Source: Galaxea fascicularis (Eukaryota; Cnidaria; Anthozoa; Scleractinia; Euphylliidae). From it: a stretch of DNA of 64,000 nucleotides. The position numbers were made by a program, and so were the translations under genes. A model generated the notes under the pieces. That model did not search any database, was not told the origin of the DNA, and saw only the letters and a list, made by a program, of their open reading frames with translations. Of the stretch, positions 58,188 to 64,000 are shown in pieces (the stretch's first letter is position 1; each line of letters begins with the position of its first letter). The stretch covers positions 8,742,801-8,806,800 of the forward strand of contig OX419341.1 of the NCBI GenBank assembly GCA_948470475.1. Reading direction: 5' to 3'.

Positions 58188-61100
58188 ATAATTGCCACCT
58201 CACTTCCGGCTTTCCCCAGCATGACAAATGCGTACATACAAAATTTTGAGAATCTACAGACTCATCTTCTTGCTGAGTTAGATTTTCCGTTTTCTGTTAT
58301 TGGTCTTACTGAAACCAAAATCTCCAATGCTAATTCTGATCAAAACATCCCCGATTTAAAAGGCTACAAATTTAAATATGTCCTAACGCCTCTAGCGTCT
58401 GGAGGTGCCGGAATGTATAGCAATGAGACTTTTAAAAATTACATGGTTAAAAGAAAAGTTTAGGGAAGCCTTTCAGGCATTATGGATTAAAAACAATTTT
58501 GAACGTTAGAAGAATATTATCTGTAGAGTTCTCTATAGACAACACAATTCTCCGGACTCTCTTCAATCTTACTTTGATGAGGCTATCGAGAAATATATTT
58601 TACATGATAAACTTATCTATTTGATGGGAGATTTAAACATCGACCTGCTTAAGTCGCCATGACTCATCCAGTATTAGTCAAAATATTGGCCCTTCAGAGC
58701 CCTCATCTCATTCCAACTCGAGTACATAACAAATCGGCCACACTTATCGATAATATCTTTACAAGCGACCTTGAACGATTCCCGCTAGTGGTAACATAGT
58801 GTCCGATATAACTGATCATTTCTCTCGGTTCTGTATTTCATATCGCACTATTAATCAATCAAAGTGCGGGATTACTTTAACTTTTCACCTGAAAATCTCA
58901 ATAACGAACTCTCTCAAATTAACTGGAATTCTATTACTTCAAACGCCTCCCATGATATCGACAAAATATTTTCTACATTTTACAACAAGCTTAATGGTCT
59001 TGTTAATAAGCATGTACTTTTGAAAAAAAAAAAAACTCACGTCGCAAGGCAAAGCAATTTTCCAAGCCGTGGATTACTAAAGGTATAAGGCGATCAATTA
59101 AAATCAAAAACAAATTATTTCTATCAGGCGATGAGAAAATACAAGATGAACAGGAATCATATTCTGGCCTTAACAGTCGTTTAAGTAAAAAGTTTTACTT
59201 TCACCGCTACATTGGGTCTAACTTATCTAGTATGAAGAAGACGTGGAAAGGTACTAATAATTTGCTAGGCAGTAGGACGAATCGGAAATCCATTTCCAAA
59301 CTCAAGGAATCTGATGAAACTGGTCTGACACAAGATCCATCTCGAATGGCCAACATTCTCAATAGTTATTTTGCCTCTGTTGGTCGAAGATTAACTACTC
59401 AGTTACCCTTGTCGTCAAAACATTTTGGTGATTGTTACCATCACCGTTTGTTATCCAAATTCTTTTTATTTTGCCCCCGTGACCCCACGTGAGGTTGAAC
59501 TTGAAATTCTGGCTATTCCAAACAACAAAGCTCATGGACTGTATTCTTGTCTGTTAGCACTGTCCCCTCACGTGTTCTGGCGAATATATTCAATGCTCCA
59601 ATCGAACTCGGGAATTACCCCTCTGAATTAAAACTTGCAAAAGTTATCCTATTTACAAAGATGGGGATGAAGCAGAAGTCTTTTTAACTTCAACAGGATT
59701 TTTGAAAGATTGATGTACACACGACTCAAATCTTACCTAATATAAGTAAAAGAGAAATTCTTGTTCCAGCTCAATATGGTTTTCGAGAGAAGCACTCTAC
59801 ACAACATGCAATGCTTGATATATTATTAACAGTATTCAAAACAACTATTTTCATTGACCATAGAAAAGCATTCGATACGGTAGACCATGAAATATTACTA
59901 CATAAACTATACCACTACGGCATACGAGGGATATATATGACTGGTTTTCTTCTTATCTTCACCTACGGACACAAACAACCAGCATCAGTTCCCATATCTC
60001 TGACAAAGCCACTATAAATTGTGATGTTCCACAAGGATCCGTATTGGGTCCTTTACTTTTTTTGATTTATATCATTAACTGTTCGGATAAGTTCCAATTT
60101 TATTTATTTGCTGATGACATTAGTATCATTTACAAGAATAAGAATCTGTTGTCCTTAGAGGCTGAAGTAAATACTTAACTAATTAAGCTCTGCGAATGGC
60201 TAACAGCGAACAAACTAACCTTAAACATTTCTAAATCCAACTATGTTATGTTTCTGACTCGCAAAATGCCACTTCCTCATTATCCAAGAGTAGATATATT
60301 TGATACCAATCACTTATGTACCTTTGGAATGCAAAGACTCTATTAAATATCTCGGCATATTTATAGACAAATGCCTTAACTGGAAAACTCATCTAGACTT
60401 AAGCGCTCTTAAAATCAGTAAGATCATTGGTATGATTGCTAAAATAAGACATTATGTGCCACTGTCTGTTACAATCAACCTGTATCAGTCGCTAATTCTT
60501 CCTAACCTCACATATGGAATCAGTGGTTGGGGTCAAGCTTCTCAGTCTAATTTGGAAAAGCTTCTTCTTCTCCAAAAACGGGCCTGCGTTTAATGACATT
60601 TTCTAAAAAGAGTGAGCATGCTATCCCCTACTTTATTAATTTTTAATGTCCTACCTGTAACTTTTCTCTCTGTTGAATCTATTTCCAGCAGTCTGACGTT
60701 TGATGTTCAAAATAAGCTAGCGCCTGTTCATGTTCCAGACTTATTCAAACATGTCTCCGGTACACATTCCTACAACACCAGATCAGCTGCCAGTGATAAA
60801 TTTTACGTGATGCCTTCTCCTCTATATCTGCTAAATAATTCTTTTTCGCGACTCGGAGTACGATTTTGGAATGCCCTACCTGAAAATATTAGAAAACTAA
60901 AGAACAAAAAATTATTCAAAAATCAAATACATGAAATGCTTATCAATATTCTGAGAGCTGAAAATTTGTACCTTTCGTCGTCTGCAATTGACGTCATTAA
61001 AAGTGTGTAGAGGAATAATTTCTTTTTTATAATATACCTATCAATTCTTTATTACTGTAGGATATATACATCTATGTCTTTCCTAGTAACGGTATACAAG

Positions 61101-61206
61101 CACCATAATTAATTAGGCCATGCCTACCCGCCTCGATTAGCTATAGCTATTGCGGGTAGTTATATAATTTTGTGATTGTTTACTGTTTTTAAAAATGTTT
61201 ATATTA
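58188..61206 (+). pseudogene. Decayed CR1-like LINE (non-LTR retrotransposon) with endonuclease and reverse transcriptase
   Basis: Frame-broken but in order: an APE-type endonuclease (FSVIGLTETKIS near 58290; KLIYLMGDLNIDLLKS near 58610-58655; SDITDHF near 58800), then reverse transcriptase (FREKHSTQHAMLDI near 59785; HRKAFDTVDHEILLHKLYHY near 59860; VPQGSVLGPLLFLIYI near 60025; FYLFADDISIIYK near 60100 with FADD in the YADD position), then the post-RT region (IKYLGIFIDKCLNWKTHL near 60340; SLILPNLTYGISGWGQ near 60490; FWNALPENIRKLKN near 60870). Several frameshifts and stops make it non-functional. A likely 3' UTR with CTACCCGCCTCGATTAGCTA follows near 61120-61150 and is cut by the element at 61207. 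Confidence 0.88.
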
Positions 61207-62249
61207 CAGGCCCGTAGCAAGGGTGCTGAAACTGGAGGCCGAGAGGGGGGCGTCTCCAAGTGAGCTAAGCAAAACCATCCCCCCACCCCGTCGTAGACAT
61301 AACCAGGAGCTCCTGACATAACTGACAAGGGAGTCCAAGGTGGCATGACGGCGACGGAGAGGAGAACATCGCAGCCAGCATTAGGTTTACAAAGGTTTAG
61401 GTTTACTCTGCACATTCATCACACTTTTTGGTACATTTCTTTATAATTTCACGCTTTATGGAGGACGTAAACACCCGACAAATTCTTCTTTTCCTTTTAA
61501 AAATTGGAACCGGTCCTTAGAATCTAGGTGCGATCCATTGTGGCAAAAAATTCGATTCGAATTCATTCTGAAATTTCCAGGTGTCAAATGGAACGGGGTT
61601 TTCCGGTCTTGTACAATTCTCGCTTCGAACGAATTTCGCACCAAGATTCAAAATGGCGGATTTTCCCGTGCTGTTGTTTGTATTCGAAATAGCAGAAGAT
61701 TTCGAGCTGCTAAACGAAATTCTGGAGGACAACGACGATATTGCTATATTACGCGGTGTTAATTACTTCATGCGGAGAGATTTGAGCCGTACCCAGGGAT
61801 ATTTTGAGGTAAATGTTCCGAGCAAATTGGCGGGAATCTCGTGTGAAAAATCGATCTTTGATTTCGGCTTACCGAAAGGTGGAACAATGTTGCCATCGTC
61901 ATCACTGAACACAAAAGTGTCCTGAAGTATCAATCATCCGTTATTAAGAAGCAAGTGCTGCATTAGTATAATTCCGCCATCAAAGGAAACTGGAGTCGAG
62001 AGGTTGTCCAAAATTTTCGAAATGAATGTTCCGGAAATTACTGTTCCATTTACCTTCTGAATCGAAAATTCCGAAATGTTTGCCCAAATGGATCGCGCCC
62101 TCCGACTGCAGGAGAATTCGCCTTTTGGTGAGTTAAAAAAATCGCGAAGAAGTTTGAAAGAACTCGAGTTCCCTTTACTATAGAAGTACCTTTTGGTATT
62201 TTTTTTTACCCTGAGTGAGTACCCTACCCTTCCTACTGCTACGGGCCTG
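61207..62249 (+). mobile_element. Harbinger-like element with CAGGCCCGTAGCA termini
   Basis: Perfect 13-bp inverted ends CAGGCCCGTAGCA and TGCTACGGGCCTG, flanked on both sides by TATTA (61202-61206 and 62250-62254). Short target duplications containing TTA/TAA suit PIF/Harbinger. It holds a 91-codon open stretch (61653-61925) but no recognisable catalytic domain, so it is non-autonomous. It inserted into the LINE tail or beside it. Confidence 0.75.
61653..61925 (+). pseudogene. Coding relic inside the Harbinger-like element, possible transposase N-terminus
   Basis: Starts at an ATG with MADFPVLLFVFEIAEDFELL, then FMRRDLSRTQGYFEVNVP, a layout like the region preceding the helix-turn-helix of PIF/Harbinger nucleases in animals. 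After about 57 codons the similarity is lost and a stop follows at 61925. The DDE nuclease part is absent. Identification is tentative; it could be a captured host fragment. Confidence 0.4.
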
Positions 62250-64000
62250 TATTATTGGTCTTGAGACAGCAAGACCTTAAAAGGAGAGAATTGATCAGAA
62301 GCGATGAGTAATGTGCAACCAAGTTTACACTTTCAAGTAAATCAAAGGATTCTAAATTCCCCTTAGACTGCTTTTGCTGTCACATATCTGAACAAATTTT
62401 CTGAGAATTACGATATTACACTGACAAGGAAGCCTCGGTAGGGCGACGACCACGCTCAGAAAAAAAGCGTCTTAATAAATTTGAGAATAAGTTATCGGGA
62501 AGATAACGTAATTTCCAAAAATGTTTGTCTCTTTCCACATAAAAAGAACAACGCCTCATCATGCATTACAGGCCCGGATCATGTTACTTTCCACAAGCAT
62601 AACGTAACTTTGAAAGACCGGCCCAAAACCTTAACTACGAAGCTTAACTCATCTACGAAGCCCGGCTCACGATCCAACAACAACCTTGAAAGCGTGTTTT
62701 CATCCGGCGACCTCAATCTGTTGGATTCTGCTCGAAAGGCAGGCCGCTGATCTGCCTTAGCGATTAGTTAACTCTGCACTGTTACTTCAACTGTTAAATT
62801 TTCATCTTTTATAATACATTGTCAATTCTCAAATGAAAGATGATCCTCGCAGTTGTGAACGGAATGTATACGTGTGCAATCGCGAAACTAAGGAAGCCTG
62901 AAAAAAATTCCCTAGCTGTACGTTGAAGTCCCGAATTTTTTTCAGGCTTCTTTACGCAATTGCATACTGCGAGGATCATCATTCATTTGGTTGTATTTCC
63001 GCAATTCCGGTATATGATATACATCATTCACATTGTTAATTCTACTCAGTCGTTCATCATCGCTCTGACGGGTTCTAACTTTGATCTCTTATCTCTTCAG
63101 CTAAATACTTAGATTTCCAGGCATGTTTATGTTCACGGTCCATAGTGGGAAAAGGGGAAAAATTCCAGACATCGTTCAGCGGTCAGGAATCACCAAACAT
63201 ACCTGCGCGGTACAATTCAATACAATTAATAAACAGAGAACTTCCTATGAAAACTCGGAAAGACTATGTAAAGGGGGTATCAACCACAACTGTGATTTCA
63301 AGGTGGTCCGAGTCAAGGTCAGCCGGAATCCTCAAGCATGCCCGGCCTACAGTGCGAAATTACAGATAAACAGTCATGTTCAAATAATAACAGAATTCAC
63401 AAAACACGTTTGTGGTAAGCTAGACCGTGATTTGGAGTGTTATCAAGATGAATAAACGATATTTACTCTCGTAGCGTATTCCCCCCAATCAGTATCTCAT
63501 CTTTTATTCTCGTTGAATTTCATATTTTCTCGTCGGCACACAAACATCATATAATCTCGAGTGCAGACTATTAACTACTAGTTGATTTCTTTATTATAGT
63601 TTTCATCAAGTCTCACTTGGAGGCTGTCTCTGTAAGAGCGGTTCGGTCGATCTGGCTTGAAAAATAGATTTCGCTCCTTTCTTGTGTGTTACAAGACATT
63701 CATGTACTTCTACTAAAACCACAATGCTTTCGATCAGATCTTTTAGAACGATTTTTCTTGTTTGAGGGAATTTTCGGTTCACCCGAGTGAAGGCCCGTGA
63801 CGGCCTTACCAACACCTACATTTAGCACTTTGAAGAGCATGTTTTCAAGAACTTTTTGCTCTTTTTCTGTAAGCTCCTATTCTCATGTATTGAACTCATC
63901 TAATTTTCATTCCATATTTCATCTTCAATTGTAATCTTTTAGATAAAGACGACGGTGTTGGTACCAATCCCCGATCCCTTAAAACTTTGTATTTAATTCG
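62250..64000. other. Right end of the window: inverted SINE tails, no confident gene
   Basis: 62825-62915 is a copy of the SINE tail seen at 9985-10190 (GATGATCCTCGCAGTTGTGA, GAAGCCTGAAAAAAATTC), and 62940-63000 is the same tail in the opposite orientation, so the pair forms a hairpin. Open stretches at 62481-62750 (89 codons) and 63123-63455 (110 codons, several Cys) match nothing I know and lack supporting splice or domain evidence. Confidence 0.5.

Noticed and set aside
62481..62750. 89-codon open frame on the plus strand
   Set aside because: Low-complexity Ser/Lys/Asn content with no homology that I can see and no partner exon.
63123..63455. 110-codon open frame near the right edge
   Set aside because: Not recognisable as any family, no adjoining exon with matching phase, and the neighbouring DNA is repeat-derived. 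Kept only as a note.
1..64000. Bacterial-type features (operons, CRISPR arrays, Shine-Dalgarno sites)
   Set aside because: Spliced animal genes and eukaryotic repeats fill the window. The palindromic repeats are MITEs and foldbacks with no regular spacer structure.

Overview
This is a eukaryotic, almost certainly cnidarian (probably stony coral) genomic window. It is AT-rich, has long GT-AG introns, carries three recognisable animal genes, and is packed with short inverted-repeat DNA elements, foldbacks, tRNA-derived SINEs and LINE/Penelope remnants. The coral call is inference from gene content and repeat style; no species marker is present.

Layout. (1) 265-3164, plus strand: the last five coding exons of a CDKL-family protein kinase (CDKL2-like): the end of the kinase domain plus a long Ser/Thr/Pro-rich tail. 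The 5' part lies left of the window. (2) 3165-6215: convergent intergenic DNA holding a foldback with another inverted-repeat element nested in its loop. (3) 6216-19314, minus strand: a complete 13-exon RhoGAP of the ARHGAP22/24/25 (FilGAP) type, 457 residues, PH - RhoGAP - short linker - C-terminal coiled coil. (4) 19315-25609: intergenic DNA with a long palindrome, an inverted-repeat element carrying a SANT/Myb-like coding relic, and further MITEs. (5) 25610-56296, minus strand: a 27-exon full ABC transporter of the ABCB1/P-glycoprotein type, about 1358 residues, TMD1-NBD1-acidic linker-TMD2-NBD2. All exon phases agree and there is no break. (6) 56297-64000: 5' flank of the ABCB gene, two GGCCCCGG-ended MITE copies (one split by a 110-bp element that left a 9-bp target duplication), a decayed LINE preceded by a 57-bp tandem duplication, a Harbinger-like element with a coding relic, and an unassigned right end.

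I built exon models by reading splice sites and checking that every exon length and phase adds up to one open frame. The three genes are unrelated in function (signalling kinase, Rho GTPase regulation, membrane efflux) and their proximity carries no operon meaning. The unusual content is in the mobile DNA: at least 20 foldback/MITE units, several nested so that the order of insertion and the target duplication can be read directly. I did not find a new multi-gene system; the best leads are the nested elements, the composite element at 26166-28492 and the SANT-bearing element at 21462-22194.
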